DNA of 8,080 nucleotides from Gallionellales bacterium UBA7399 (GCA_002470125.1 DKNB01000057.1:12059-20138), one strand, 5' to 3'; positions 1 to 7,585 are shown, counted from the first letter of the stretch. Notes: generated by a model not told the origin, from the sequence alone. Program-made: numbers and translations.

Positions 1-1
1 C

Positions 2-982
2 AAGTACCGACGCGAGTACGGTGCGGCATTCAGGCACGAGCATGCGGACGCGCTGTACCACACAGTGACGGAGCTCCCGGCGGACGAGGAGCCGGCACCA
101 GAGGAGGATGACTCGCCGATGCCGGACGAGGTGCCACATGGTTACGTGAACAACGAGGTGTGTGAGTTACTAAGTGACGACACGGACTACATCGCGCTGA
201 TCACACCCAAGAGCCCGGCAGGAACCGACGCCCTAGCACCCCTCTGGCAGCAACGCTTTGATTTCGACAAGAGCGTCAACGTGTGCGGCCTAAACACAGC
301 CAGCGGTGAGTGGGAGAGGGTGATTGCCGACAGCCCGATCCACTACTCCTCGTTCAAGCTTGCCCTGCAGTTGGTGAATCGATCTGGTGCGGTGAGCGAG
401 GCTAAACTTACCTCGTTTCGTGCACTCGCACAGGCCGTCACGGTAGAGCTACGTGCCCACGCAGTGCTGCCCGACCCAAAGAAAATTGCTGAGCGGGCGG
501 GGGACATAGATAAATTTTGCGCGTCCGTTGACCAGCTGGTTGCCCTAAACATCTTGGCTGGTGCCGGTGAGCTGCTCGCTGGCGAGGACATCGCACACGT
601 GGCCGAACAGTATGATTTGAATCTGCAGGCGGACGGCACCTTTCACCTGATCGATGCGCAGGGGCAGACCCTACTCAGCCTGTGCAATGAGGACAACACG
701 CCCTTCCAGCATCAAACACTGGGCCAGGTAAACGTGGCCTGCCTAACCTTGTTGCTGGACGTCCCACGTACAGAGCAGCCGACGCTTGCCTTTGACCAGA
801 TGGTCACGCTGGCGCAAAAACTGGCCAGCAGACTGGGTGCTAGCGTGGTGGACGCGCACCACGCGACACTGAGCGACGCGGGCATCGCGCTAATTCGTGA
901 GCAGATTTCCGTTGTCGAGGAGCGCATGCGGATCCACAAGATTCCGGCAGGTAGCGCACAGGCACGCAGGCTGTTTCCCTAA
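2..982 (+). CDS. zipA: Cell division protein ZipA homologue, 5'-truncated by the window edge
   Basis: ZipA anchors FtsZ at the inner membrane during assembly of the division ring. The reading frame is open to the first base of the window, so the gene begins upstream; the GTG at 65 is internal and not the start. The visible 326 codons begin with a basic stretch (KYRREYGAAFRHEH) that resembles the cytoplasmic stretch following the single N-terminal membrane helix in betaproteobacterial ZipA, so probably only the short membrane anchor is missing. An acidic Pro/Glu/Asp-rich linker follows, then a long C-terminal domain. Its last part (around DGTFHLID, LTLLLDVPRTEQP, FDQMVTLAQKLA) looks like the FtsZ-binding ZipA_C fold. 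Location directly upstream of ligA is the usual proteobacterial arrangement and supports the call. The family is weakly conserved, so the identification rests on both domain pattern and context. Confidence 0.85.
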   Translation, partial: KYRREYGAAFRHEHADALYHTVTELPADEEPAPEEDDSPMPDEVPHGYVNNEVCELLSDDTDYIALITPKSPAGTDALAPLWQQRFDFDKSVNVCGLNTASGEWERVIADSPIHYSSFKLALQLVNRSGAVSEAKLTSFRALAQAVTVELRAHAVLPDPKKIAERAGDIDKFCASVDQLVALNILAGAGELLAGEDIAHVAEQYDLNLQADGTFHLIDAQGQTLLSLCNEDNTPFQHQTLGQVNVACLTLLLDVPRTEQPTLAFDQMVTLAQKLASRLGASVVDAHHATLSDAGIALIREQISVVEERMRIHKIPAGSAQARRLFP

Positions 983-1008
983 CTTTGATCTCGGGCTGGG
1001 CTTTATGA

Positions 1009-3024
1009 ATGAGTGACGAACCGGTATTGCATCGTGTCGCGCACTTGCGTGCGGAGATTGAGCGGCACAACTACCAGTACCACGTTCTGGACGACCCCCT
1101 CGTTAGTGATGCAGAGTACGACGCGATGTTTCGTGAGCTGCAGACCCTAGAAGCACGGCACCCGTCACTTGCCACACCAAGCTCGCCTACGCAGCGAGTA
1201 GGCGCCTCACCGCTACTTTCATTTGACCAGGTCGTACATCACACCCCGATGCTCTCGCTTAACAACGCCTTCAACGAGGATGAAGTGCGGGCATTCGACA
1301 ATCGCATCCGCGAAACATTGGGTGTGGCCGAGGTGGAATACTCGGTAGAGCCTAAATTTGATGGGCTGGCGGTTTCGCTCACCTATCGGGACGGCGTGTT
1401 TGTGCAGGGTGCTACGCGTGGCGATGGTGCGGTGGGTGAGGACGTCACCCAAAACCTACGCACCGTACGAAACATCCCGCTGAGACTGGCGAAGCCCATC
1501 ACGTTTATCGAAATACGCGGGGAGGTGATGATGTTCAAGGCCGACTTCGCGGCACTTAATCTTCAACAGCAGGACATGGGTGCTAAGCCGTTCGCCAACC
1601 CACGCAACGCGGCGGCGGGTTCACTGCGCCAGCTCAATCCACAGGTCGTGTCCGGCCGCCACCTGAGCTTCTTGGCCTACGGGGCAGGGGCGATCGATGG
1701 CTCGACGCTTCCAGACACACACTCGGGACAGCTGGAGTACCTGCAAAAACTCTTTGTGCCGGTCCCGCAGGGTCGTCGCGTGGTTCAGGGGTTAGACGGA
1801 CTGATCGCCTACTATCGCGAGATCGGTGAGGCGCGTAATGGACTGCCGTACGAAATTGATGGCGTGGTGTACAAGGTCAACAACATGTTACAACAGGCTC
1901 GTTTGGGCTACGTGTCGCGGGCGCCACGCTTTGCACTGGCGCACAAGTTTCCGGCGGAGGAGGCGCTGACCACCATCTTAGACATCGAGGTACAAGTTGG
2001 CAGAACGGGTGCGCTCACCCCGGTGGCACGCTTAGCACCAGTCTTTGTGGGTGGCGTGATGGTGACCAACGCCACGCTACACAACGAGGAGGAGCTGCAC
2101 CGCAAGGACGTCCACATCGGTGACGTCGTGAGCGTCCGACGTGCTGGCGACGTAATCCCTGAGGTCGTACGCGTCTTGCTTGAGAGGCGCCCCGCGGACG
2201 CACGCAAATTCAGCATGCCAAAGACTTGTCCAGCCTGTGGCGCGCAGGTCACCAAACAGCTGGACGAGTCGACATGGCGCTGCAGTGGCGGAATATTTTG
2301 CCCAGCACAAAGGAAGCAGGCACTGCTACACTTCGCCAGCCGTCGTGCCCTGGATATTGATGGGCTCGGCGAGAAACTGATCGATCAGCTGGTGGACCAG
2401 GGACTGGTTAGTACGCCCGCAGATCTCTACGGGCTGAGCCTAGGCGAGCTGGCTCAGCTGGAACGCATGGGCGAGAAGTCCGCACAAAATTTTTTGGATG
2501 GGATTGAGCGCAGCAAGCGGACCACACTCGCACGCTTTATCTACGCGCTGGGTATCCGTAACGTGGGCGAGGTGACCGCGAAAGCGCTGGCGCGTCACCT
2601 TTTGACTCTGGATAACCTTATTAAAATTGATGAGGCGAGACTACAACTTGTCCCTGACATCGGACCGATCGTTGCGCAAAGCATCACCACATTTTTTACG
2701 GAGCCGCATCACCTCGAGCTGGTGGCACAGCTTCGTGCCGCGGGCGTCTGGTGGCCAGAGTCGGATGAGGTGGTGGCGCGGCCGACGCCACTGGGGGGCA
2801 AGACCTTTGTGCTGACGGGCACGCTCAGCAGCATGAGTCGCGAAGAGGCAAAGTCTAGGCTCGAGGCGCAAGGTGCGCAGGTAACCGGCAGCGTTTCTCA
2901 AAAAACAGACTACCTGGTGGCCGGTGAAGAGGCCGGCACCAAGCTCGACAAGGCGCTCAAGCTCAATGTTGCCGTGCTCGATGAGCAGCAGTTTTTAGCA
3001 CTACTGGATGCGAGCAAGGCGTGA
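1009..3024 (+). CDS. ligA: NAD+-dependent DNA ligase LigA, complete
   Basis: LigA seals 3'-OH/5'-phosphate nicks in duplex DNA during replication and repair, using NAD+ as the adenylyl donor. The protein has 671 residues, the same length as E. coli LigA. Domains in order: N-terminal NMN-binding Ia domain (HNYQYHVLDDP, residues 20-30); adenylation domain with the KFDG motif, in which K116 is the AMP-accepting lysine flanked by E114 and D118; OB fold (about 320-400, HIGDVVSVRRAGDVIPEV); a four-cysteine zinc finger (C407, C410, C425, C431); helix-hairpin-helix repeats (about 440-580); and a C-terminal BRCT domain (about 595-669, GGKTFVLTGTLSSMSREEAK). All key residues are present. The start is the ATG at 1009; an ATG four bases earlier is out of frame and meets TGA at once. 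The Shine-Dalgarno sequence is weak. The gene begins 26 bp after zipA and is probably cotranscribed with it. Confidence 0.98.
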   Translation: MSDEPVLHRVAHLRAEIERHNYQYHVLDDPLVSDAEYDAMFRELQTLEARHPSLATPSSPTQRVGASPLLSFDQVVHHTPMLSLNNAFNEDEVRAFDNRIRETLGVAEVEYSVEPKFDGLAVSLTYRDGVFVQGATRGDGAVGEDVTQNLRTVRNIPLRLAKPITFIEIRGEVMMFKADFAALNLQQQDMGAKPFANPRNAAAGSLRQLNPQVVSGRHLSFLAYGAGAIDGSTLPDTHSGQLEYLQKLFVPVPQGRRVVQGLDGLIAYYREIGEARNGLPYEIDGVVYKVNNMLQQARLGYVSRAPRFALAHKFPAEEALTTILDIEVQVGRTGALTPVARLAPVFVGGVMVTNATLHNEEELHRKDVHIGDVVSVRRAGDVIPEVVRVLLERRPADARKFSMPKTCPACGAQVTKQLDESTWRCSGGIFCPAQRKQALLHFASRRALDIDGLGEKLIDQLVDQGLVSTPADLYGLSLGELAQLERMGEKSAQNFLDGIERSKRTTLARFIYALGIRNVGEVTAKALARHLLTLDNLIKIDEARLQLVPDIGPIVAQSITTFFTEPHHLELVAQLRAAGVWWPESDEVVARPTPLGGKTFVLTGTLSSMSREEAKSRLEAQGAQVTGSVSQKTDYLVAGEEAGTKLDKALKLNVAVLDEQQFLALLDASKA

Positions 3025-3046
3025 CCCCGGTCTGGGGTCTAATTTT
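3023..3046 (+). terminator. Possible intrinsic terminator after ligA
   Basis: A perfect 6-bp inverted repeat, GACCCC and GGGGTC with the 5-nt loop GGTCT, begins inside the ligA stop codon and is followed by TAATTTT. The stem is GC-rich but short and the T-run is interrupted, so it may be leaky and let part of the transcription reach galU. Confidence 0.45.
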
Positions 3047-3070
3047 AAATTGTTAACCTAGGGGCTGCGA

Positions 3071-3946
3071 ATGCATACCACGACCAAAATTACCAAGGCG
3101 GTGTTTCCTGTGGCGGGATTGGGTAGCCGCTTCCTGCCCGCCACCAAGGCCAGCCCCAAAGAGATGATGCCTGTGGTTGACAAGCCCCTGATCCAGTACG
3201 CGGTGGAGGAGGCGGTGGCGGCCGGGATCACCGACATGGTGTTCATCACCGGTCGAAACAAGCGCGCCATCGAGGACCACTTTGACACCGCCTACGAGAT
3301 CGAGGCCGAACTCTCCGCGCGCGGAAAGAATGATCTGCTGCGCATGGTGCAGGAAGTCATCCCGGACCACGTGAACTGCATCTACATCCGCCAGTCGGAG
3401 GCCTTGGGGTTAGGCCATGCGGTGCTGTGCGCGCGGTCGGTGATACACGACGAGCCGTTCGCGGTCATCCTGGCCGACGACTTGATTGCCGGCAAGATAC
3501 CGGTCATGCAGCAGATGGTAGAGGTTTATCACCGTCACCAGTGCTCCGTACTGGGCGTGGAGGATGTGCCACGGTCGCAAACGGCAAGCTACGGTATCGT
3601 CGGCAGCAGTAATCTAGAGAGCAACGTGGAGCAGGTGAACGTCATCGTCGAAAAGCCCAGCCCCGCAGTAGCACCCTCCACCCTAGCGGTTGTGGGGCGC
3701 TACGTACTGACGCCACGCATATTCCATCACCTGGCACAGCTAGAGGCGGGCGCGGGGGGTGAGATTCAGCTAACCGACGGCATCTCCGCCTTACTCAAAG
3801 AGGAGAGGGTGTTAGCGTATAGGTTCAGCGGGACCCGCTACGATTGCGGATCCAAGCTGGGTTACCTCAAGGCGACGGTGGCATTCGGTCTCGACCACCC
3901 CGAGCTTGGGGAGGAGTTTGCCGACTACCTAGCCGGAAAAGATTAG
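3071..3946 (+). CDS. galU: UTP-glucose-1-phosphate uridylyltransferase (UDP-glucose pyrophosphorylase)
   Basis: This cytoplasmic enzyme makes UDP-glucose and pyrophosphate from UTP and glucose-1-phosphate. UDP-glucose supplies lipopolysaccharide, exopolysaccharide and galactose metabolism. The protein has 291 residues, usual for bacterial GalU. It has the nucleotidyltransferase signature at residues 14-32 (VAGLGSRFLPATKASPKEM), the RQSEALGLGHAV segment (107-118), the metal-binding ADD (135-137), EKP (194-196), GGEIQLTD (229-236) and the C-terminal YDCGSKLGY (257-265), all typical of GalU rather than the dTDP-glucose enzyme RmlA. The ATG at 3071 is preceded by AGGGG with a 6-nt spacer, which supports this start. 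The gene lies 46 bp after ligA. I see no convincing promoter of its own in that gap, so it may depend on read-through or on a promoter inside ligA. Confidence 0.97.
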   Translation: MHTTTKITKAVFPVAGLGSRFLPATKASPKEMMPVVDKPLIQYAVEEAVAAGITDMVFITGRNKRAIEDHFDTAYEIEAELSARGKNDLLRMVQEVIPDHVNCIYIRQSEALGLGHAVLCARSVIHDEPFAVILADDLIAGKIPVMQQMVEVYHRHQCSVLGVEDVPRSQTASYGIVGSSNLESNVEQVNVIVEKPSPAVAPSTLAVVGRYVLTPRIFHHLAQLEAGAGGEIQLTDGISALLKEERVLAYRFSGTRYDCGSKLGYLKATVAFGLDHPELGEEFADYLAGKD

Positions 3947-3987
3947 AATTATGATAATGTATAAGATTAATAATACTGCACTAGTTA

Positions 3988-4017
3988 TTGATTAATATGT
4001 AATAAGTAACATACGAT
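3988..4017 (+). promoter_or_regulatory. Weak sigma70-like promoter candidate upstream of the methylthiopurine phosphorylase gene
   Basis: TTGATT (3988-3993) and TACGAT (4012-4017) are separated by 18 bp, and each matches the consensus at four of six bases. They lie in the AT-rich 128-bp gap between galU and the next gene. In AT-rich DNA such matches are common, so this is only a candidate. An imperfect AT-rich dyad (3966-3996, ATTAATAATA against TATTGATTAAT) overlaps the -35 side. Confidence 0.3.
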
Positions 4018-4059
4018 GGAATCGGCTTGGAATCTGGGTAACGATTCATCTGTTTTTTT
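4015..4059 (+). terminator. Terminator-like hairpin with T7 tract just before the phosphorylase gene
   Basis: GATGGAATC (4015-4023) can pair with GATTCATC (4043-4050) as eight base pairs with one bulged G and a 19-nt loop. A run of seven T follows at 4053-4059. The stem is AT-rich and therefore weak. It could end galU transcription, or act as a leader attenuator if transcription starts at or upstream of the candidate promoter here. The ribosome-binding site begins right after the T-run. Confidence 0.25.
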
Positions 4060-4066
4060 GAGGGAG
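4060..4066 (+). promoter_or_regulatory. Ribosome-binding site for the phosphorylase gene
   Basis: GAGGGAG lies 8 nt before the ATG at 4075 and fixes that start. It directly abuts the T7 tract. Confidence 0.6.
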
Positions 4067-4074
4067 CGCACGGA

Positions 4075-4821
4075 ATGATAGCGATCATTGGGGGTTCGGG
4101 GCTCGCGCAGCTGGCCAATCTGGAGATATCGCATCGGCAGGTGATGCGCACACCCTACGGTGAGCCATCTGGGGCGATCACCTTTGGCTGCTTGCGGCAG
4201 CACGAGGTCATATTTATTGCCCGCCACGGTTACGGCCACACCATCCCACCACACGAGGTGAACTATCGCGCCAACCTCTGGGCACTCAAGGAGCAGGGGG
4301 CTAGGAAGGTTATCTCCGTCGCCGCCGTGGGCGGCATACGTGCCGACTTATCACCCGGGACGCTCGTTATACCCAATCAGATTATTGACTACACCCACGG
4401 ACGTGACTTCACCTACTTTGACGGGCAGGACTGCTCCGTGACGCATATTGACTTTACCCACCCGTACGATCGGGTGTTACGCCAAGCAATCCTAGACGCC
4501 AGCGTGCATGTCGGCCTGGCCTGCCTGGATGGCGGGGTGTACGCCGCAACCCAGGGACCGAGGCTGGAGACGGCCGCAGAGATCAATCGCTTAGAGCGTG
4601 ACGGCGCCGACATGGTTGGCATGACCGGCATGCCAGAGGCCGCCTTAGCCAGGGAGCTTGGGCTTAGCTATGCCGCCATCGCGGTGGTCGTGAACCACGC
4701 CGCCGGACGCGGTACCAGCGTCGACGGTGTGCAACTGAAAAATATTAGCGTGGTGGCACAGCCCGCCATGGCACGCGTTCGAACCATCCTAGAGTGTGTG
4801 GTGAGCTCCAATGCCAACTAG
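4075..4821 (+). CDS. S-methyl-5'-thioinosine phosphorylase-type enzyme (MTAP/PNP family)
   Basis: This is a 248-residue member of the trimeric MTAP/PNP family, which splits methylthiopurine nucleosides with phosphate to give the free base and 5-methylthioribose-1-phosphate, salvaging the by-product of polyamine and homoserine-lactone synthesis. Visible motifs: GGSG with the phosphate-binding S8 (6-9), ARHGYGHTIPPHEVNYRAN (49-67), GGVYAATQGPRLET, and DMVGMTGMPEAALARELGL. The discriminating motif near residue 207 reads VNHAAGRG, with Asn and Ala where human-type MTAP has two aspartates. This pattern is known from the Pseudomonas methylthioinosine phosphorylase and suggests preference for 6-oxopurines (methylthioinosine) over methylthioadenosine. 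That would require a separate deaminase, which is not in this window. The 3' end overlaps def by 11 bp, so the two genes are very likely translationally coupled. The family call is strong; the substrate preference is inference. Confidence 0.93.
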   Translation: MIAIIGGSGLAQLANLEISHRQVMRTPYGEPSGAITFGCLRQHEVIFIARHGYGHTIPPHEVNYRANLWALKEQGARKVISVAAVGGIRADLSPGTLVIPNQIIDYTHGRDFTYFDGQDCSVTHIDFTHPYDRVLRQAILDASVHVGLACLDGGVYAATQGPRLETAAEINRLERDGADMVGMTGMPEAALARELGLSYAAIAVVVNHAAGRGTSVDGVQLKNISVVAQPAMARVRTILECVVSSNAN

Positions 4822-5389
4822 AACGGTGCTGCGCATGGGTGACAAGCGTCTGCTCCTTCGTGCGGAGGAGGTAAGCGCGTTCGACACACCGGCGCTGCAC
4901 GACCTGCTACTCGACATGCGTGACACGATGAAAGCAATGGATGGCGCGGGCTTGGCAGCACCACAGATCGGGGTGAACCTGCGCGTGGTGATCTTCGGTG
5001 TCGAGCTCAACCCACGCTACCCTGACGCGGAGACTGTACCTGAGACCGTGCTCATTAATCCCGTGATCACCCCACTCACAGAATCAGGTGACCCTATGAG
5101 CTTTACCGGCCTGCGTAACGAGCTTGGGCGGGACATGGTGGAGGGATGGGAGGGCTGCCTGAGCGTGCCAGGACTGCGTGGGCTGGTGCCGCGTTTTCAG
5201 TTTGTGCGTTATCAGGGGTACGACGAGTACGGTGCGCGTATCGATCGCACGGTCACCGAATTCCACGCTCGGGTGGTGCAGCACGAGTGCGACCATCTAG
5301 ACGGGATTCTGTACCCCATGCGCATCCGTGACATGAGTCAGTTCAGCTTTACGGACGTGTCACAACCAGATGAGTCGTCGGACGAGTAG
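4811..5389 (+). CDS. def: Peptide deformylase
   Basis: Peptide deformylase is a metal enzyme that removes the formyl group from the N-terminal formylmethionine of new proteins at the ribosome. The protein has 192 residues and all three catalytic motifs: GAGLAAPQIG (45-54, Q52), EGCLSVPG (114-121, metal ligand C116) and QHECDHLDG (157-165, metal ligands H158 and H162, catalytic E159). The distance from motif I to motif II is longer than in E. coli Def, where the metal cysteine is C90. Part of the excess is a stretch around 91-110 (ESGDPMSFTGLRNELGRDMV). The C-terminus is a short acidic tail. The ATG at 4811 lies inside the end of the phosphorylase gene, with GGTGAG just upstream, so translation is probably coupled. 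No fmt gene is nearby, so this may be one of several deformylase paralogues, as is common in Burkholderiales. Confidence 0.95.
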   Translation: MPTRTVLRMGDKRLLLRAEEVSAFDTPALHDLLLDMRDTMKAMDGAGLAAPQIGVNLRVVIFGVELNPRYPDAETVPETVLINPVITPLTESGDPMSFTGLRNELGRDMVEGWEGCLSVPGLRGLVPRFQFVRYQGYDEYGARIDRTVTEFHARVVQHECDHLDGILYPMRIRDMSQFSFTDVSQPDESSDE

Positions 5390-5403
5390 GGCGGGCTACG
5401 CCC
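5389..5403. terminator. Possible bidirectional hairpin between convergent def and fumC
   Basis: GGGCG and CGCCC with the 5-nt loop GGCTA form a 5-bp GC stem that covers the end of the def stop codon and the fumC stop codon. The two genes are only 6 bp apart. Neither side has a T-run, so classical intrinsic termination is doubtful. I see no better terminator for either gene. Confidence 0.25.
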
Positions 5404-6784
5404 CAGTCATCTTTGATGGCTGCACCCAGCGCTCGAACTCCTCTTCCGAAACGTAGCCTAGCGCCAACGCCGCCTCCTTCAGGGTGCAACCGTCTCGGTG
5501 TGCCCGCTTGGCGATCTCGGCGGCCCGGTCGTAGCCAATGTGTGGGGTGAGCGCGGTTACCAGCATCAGCGAGCGCTCTAGCAATTCACTGATGCGCTCG
5601 CAGTTTGGCTCTATGCCACGCACACAGTGCTCCTCCAGGCTTTCCATACCGGTCGCAAGGAGGCGCACACTCTGCTGGAAGTTGTGAGCGATGAGTGGTT
5701 TAAAAACGTTCAGCTCAAAATTTCCTGAAGCCCCTCCCAAGTTGATCGCGACATCGTTACCGAACACCTGACAGCACAGCATCGTGATCGCCTCGCACTG
5801 GGTTGGGTTAACCTTTCCAGGCATGATTGAGCTGCCCGGCTCGTTCTCAGGAATGCTAATTTCGCCGAGGCCGGAGCGCGGTCCAGATGCCATCCACCTA
5901 ATGTCGTTGGCAACCTTCATGAGGGCTGCGGCGAGTGTCTTGAGCATGCCGTGCGCTGCCACGAGCGCGTCATGCGCTGCCAGTGCCGCAAACTTATTTG
6001 GGGCGCTTCTAAATGGCAGGCCTGTGCTGCTGGCCAACTCTGCGGCAACACGTGCGCCGAACTCGGGGTGCGTATTGAGCCCGGTACCCACCGCCGTCCC
6101 CCCAACTGCGAGTTCGTATAGCGAGGGCAGGGTGGCACCAATCATGGACTCGGCGTAATCCATCTGCGCCACGTAGGCAGAGAACTCCTGCCCCAGAGTT
6201 AAGGGGGTGGCGTCCTGCAGATGCGTGCGCCCGATCTTGACGATGCCATCAAATTGATTGGACTTTGTGTCCAGTGTTGTGCGCAGACCAGAGAGCGCGG
6301 GTAAAAGGTCATGGGTGATGGCGAGAGCAGCCGCCACGTGCATCGCCGTGGGGAAGACGTCGTTGGATGACTGCCCGAGATTGACGTCGTCGTTAGGGTG
6401 TATCAGACGACCCTTGCCACGCGACCCGCCCAGAATCTCAGAAGCGCGGTTGGCGAGTACCTCGTTTAGGTTCATGTTGGTCTGAGTGCCCGACCCCGTC
6501 TGCCATACCGACAGGGGAAACTCTTGCGGGTGCTGACCAGCTAGCACCTCGTCCGCCGCCTTGATGATAGCGTTACTCTTGTCAGCACCCAGTAGGCCCA
6601 GGTCACGATTCACCAGTGCGCAGGCACGCTTAACTCGGGCGAGTGCGAAGATTATCTCCTCTGGCATTCTTTCGGATGAGATCCTAAAGTACACGAGCGA
6701 GCGCTGTGTCTGCGCCCCCCAGAGTCGCTCTGTGGGGACCTCTATGGGGCCGAATGTGTCGCACTCTGTTCTAGTTTTTGTCAT
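5396..6784 (-). CDS. fumC: Class II fumarate hydratase
   Basis: FumC is the iron-independent, tetrameric fumarase of the TCA cycle, interconverting fumarate and L-malate. The protein has 462 residues (E. coli FumC has 467). Visible are the substrate-binding GSGTQTNMN (97-105), SSNDVFPTAMH (139-149), GRTHLQDATPLTLGQE with catalytic H188, and the family signature GSSIMPGKVNPTQCE (317-331) with S318 on the catalytic loop. H188 and S318 carry the same numbers as in E. coli. The signature and the TQTNMN element separate it from argininosuccinate lyase, aspartase and adenylosuccinate lyase. The ATG at 6784 follows a weak AAGAG that overlaps the stop codon of the methyltransferase gene 12 bp upstream. 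The pair is thus laid out as one reverse-strand operon, although the two genes differ in base composition and have no obvious functional link. Confidence 0.97.
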   Translation of the reverse strand: MTKTRTECDTFGPIEVPTERLWGAQTQRSLVYFRISSERMPEEIIFALARVKRACALVNRDLGLLGADKSNAIIKAADEVLAGQHPQEFPLSVWQTGSGTQTNMNLNEVLANRASEILGGSRGKGRLIHPNDDVNLGQSSNDVFPTAMHVAAALAITHDLLPALSGLRTTLDTKSNQFDGIVKIGRTHLQDATPLTLGQEFSAYVAQMDYAESMIGATLPSLYELAVGGTAVGTGLNTHPEFGARVAAELASSTGLPFRSAPNKFAALAAHDALVAAHGMLKTLAAALMKVANDIRWMASGPRSGLGEISIPENEPGSSIMPGKVNPTQCEAITMLCCQVFGNDVAINLGGASGNFELNVFKPLIAHNFQQSVRLLATGMESLEEHCVRGIEPNCERISELLERSLMLVTALTPHIGYDRAAEIAKRAHRDGCTLKEAALALGYVSEEEFERWVQPSKMTGA

Positions 6785-6796
6785 GCCGGGTTACTC

Positions 6797-7585
6797 TTAT
6801 TTGGTGATGATGTAGGCCTGCTGAATACCGAATCCGCCACCAGAGAAATCTTTTTCTATGTCGTAAAAGATACGATTGATTGGATTAAATCCTGGGTATG
6901 CTGCGGGGTCGGTTACGAGCTCCCTTAAGAACCTTGACCCCAAGTAATAGATCGAAGAGAACTCGTTAACTGTAAAGGACAGACCCTTATTCATTAGAAA
7001 ATTCTCCAGTAACTCTTTCTTGAAGAATCGATTCGAGTCGTGCTCAACCAACGGCGGCATATCCTTGAGCTGCCTCAGTGCGTTCAGCAGTGTGAACGGC
7101 TCCAGGAATGGCTCCGATAGGATCACCTTGCCCCCAGGCTTGACAACCCTTAGGCACTCGTTGATCGCGACCTGTTGCTCCTCCCATGTGTCCATGAGCG
7201 TAACTACTCGGGTCGCATAGACGAGGTCGAAGCTGGCGTCATCGAACTGGAGGGCGTTGATGTCACCCACCTCAAATTTGATAACGTCGCCAGACCACTG
7301 GGCCTTCTTTAGGGTGTTGGCCTGCTTGATCATGTTTTCAGCAAAATCGACCCCCGTGATTGATCCCACGTCACGATGTCTCTCCAGCTGCTGGAATGCT
7401 GAGTACCCATTGGCACATCCAACATCAAGAATATGATCCCCGCTCGAGATGTGCTCTCCAACGGCATCAATCTCAAGTTCGATCATAAAGTTATCACTCC
7501 ACGACGCTAGGTGCGAGCCCTTGTGGGTCTTGGCCTGACTCTCCCAGTAGTCCTTGGCGACCGCATCTTTTTCAGTCTTTTCCAC
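6797..7585 (-). CDS. Class I SAM-dependent methyltransferase, substrate unknown
   Basis: This 262-residue soluble protein has the Rossmann-fold methyltransferase core. Motif I is ILDVGCANG (52-60). An acidic residue for the SAM ribose lies at D80 (GVD). EVGDIN has the probable adenine-contacting D108. DLVYATRVVTLMD (120-132) and LRVVKPGGKVILSEPF (145-160) complete the core of the Methyltransf_11/25 type. An N-terminal helical stretch (DYWESQAKTHKGSHLASWSDNFMIE) and a C-terminal aromatic part (about 205-262) probably form the acceptor site. I see no signal peptide or membrane segment. The start is GTG at 7585, 5 nt after AAGGAG; the ATG touching that site is out of frame. Its DNA is more AT-rich than the neighbours: 20 of 60 bases are G or C at 6841-6900, against 37 of 60 at 6301-6360 in fumC. 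Acquired origin is plausible. Candidate substrates include a sugar, lipid or small metabolite, but nothing here decides. Confidence 0.9.
   Translation of the reverse strand: MEKTEKDAVAKDYWESQAKTHKGSHLASWSDNFMIELEIDAVGEHISSGDHILDVGCANGYSAFQQLERHRDVGSITGVDFAENMIKQANTLKKAQWSGDVIKFEVGDINALQFDDASFDLVYATRVVTLMDTWEEQQVAINECLRVVKPGGKVILSEPFLEPFTLLNALRQLKDMPPLVEHDSNRFFKKELLENFLMNKGLSFTVNEFSSIYYLGSRFLRELVTDPAAYPGFNPINRIFYDIEKDFSGGGFGIQQAYIITK

Noticed and set aside
65..67. GTG as the start of the first gene
   Set aside because: The frame is open to the first base of the window and the upstream residues fit the post-membrane basic stretch of ZipA, so the GTG is internal.
1908..2255. 115-codon reverse ORF inside ligA
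   Set aside because: It is antisense to the OB fold and adjacent part of ligA, and its Ser/Thr-rich composition is typical of a shadow frame.
3053..3370. 105-codon reverse ORF over the start of galU
   Set aside because: It runs antisense to the conserved nucleotidyltransferase signature; His/Gly-rich shadow composition and no homology recognised.
3985..4254. 89-codon reverse ORF across the galU-phosphorylase gap
   Set aside because: More than half is antisense to the phosphorylase gene, and the rest is AT-rich gap sequence. No recognisable domain.
5784..6158. 124-codon forward ORF inside fumC
   Set aside because: It is antisense to a fully conserved stretch of fumC, has low-complexity Ala/Ser-rich content and no ribosome-binding site.
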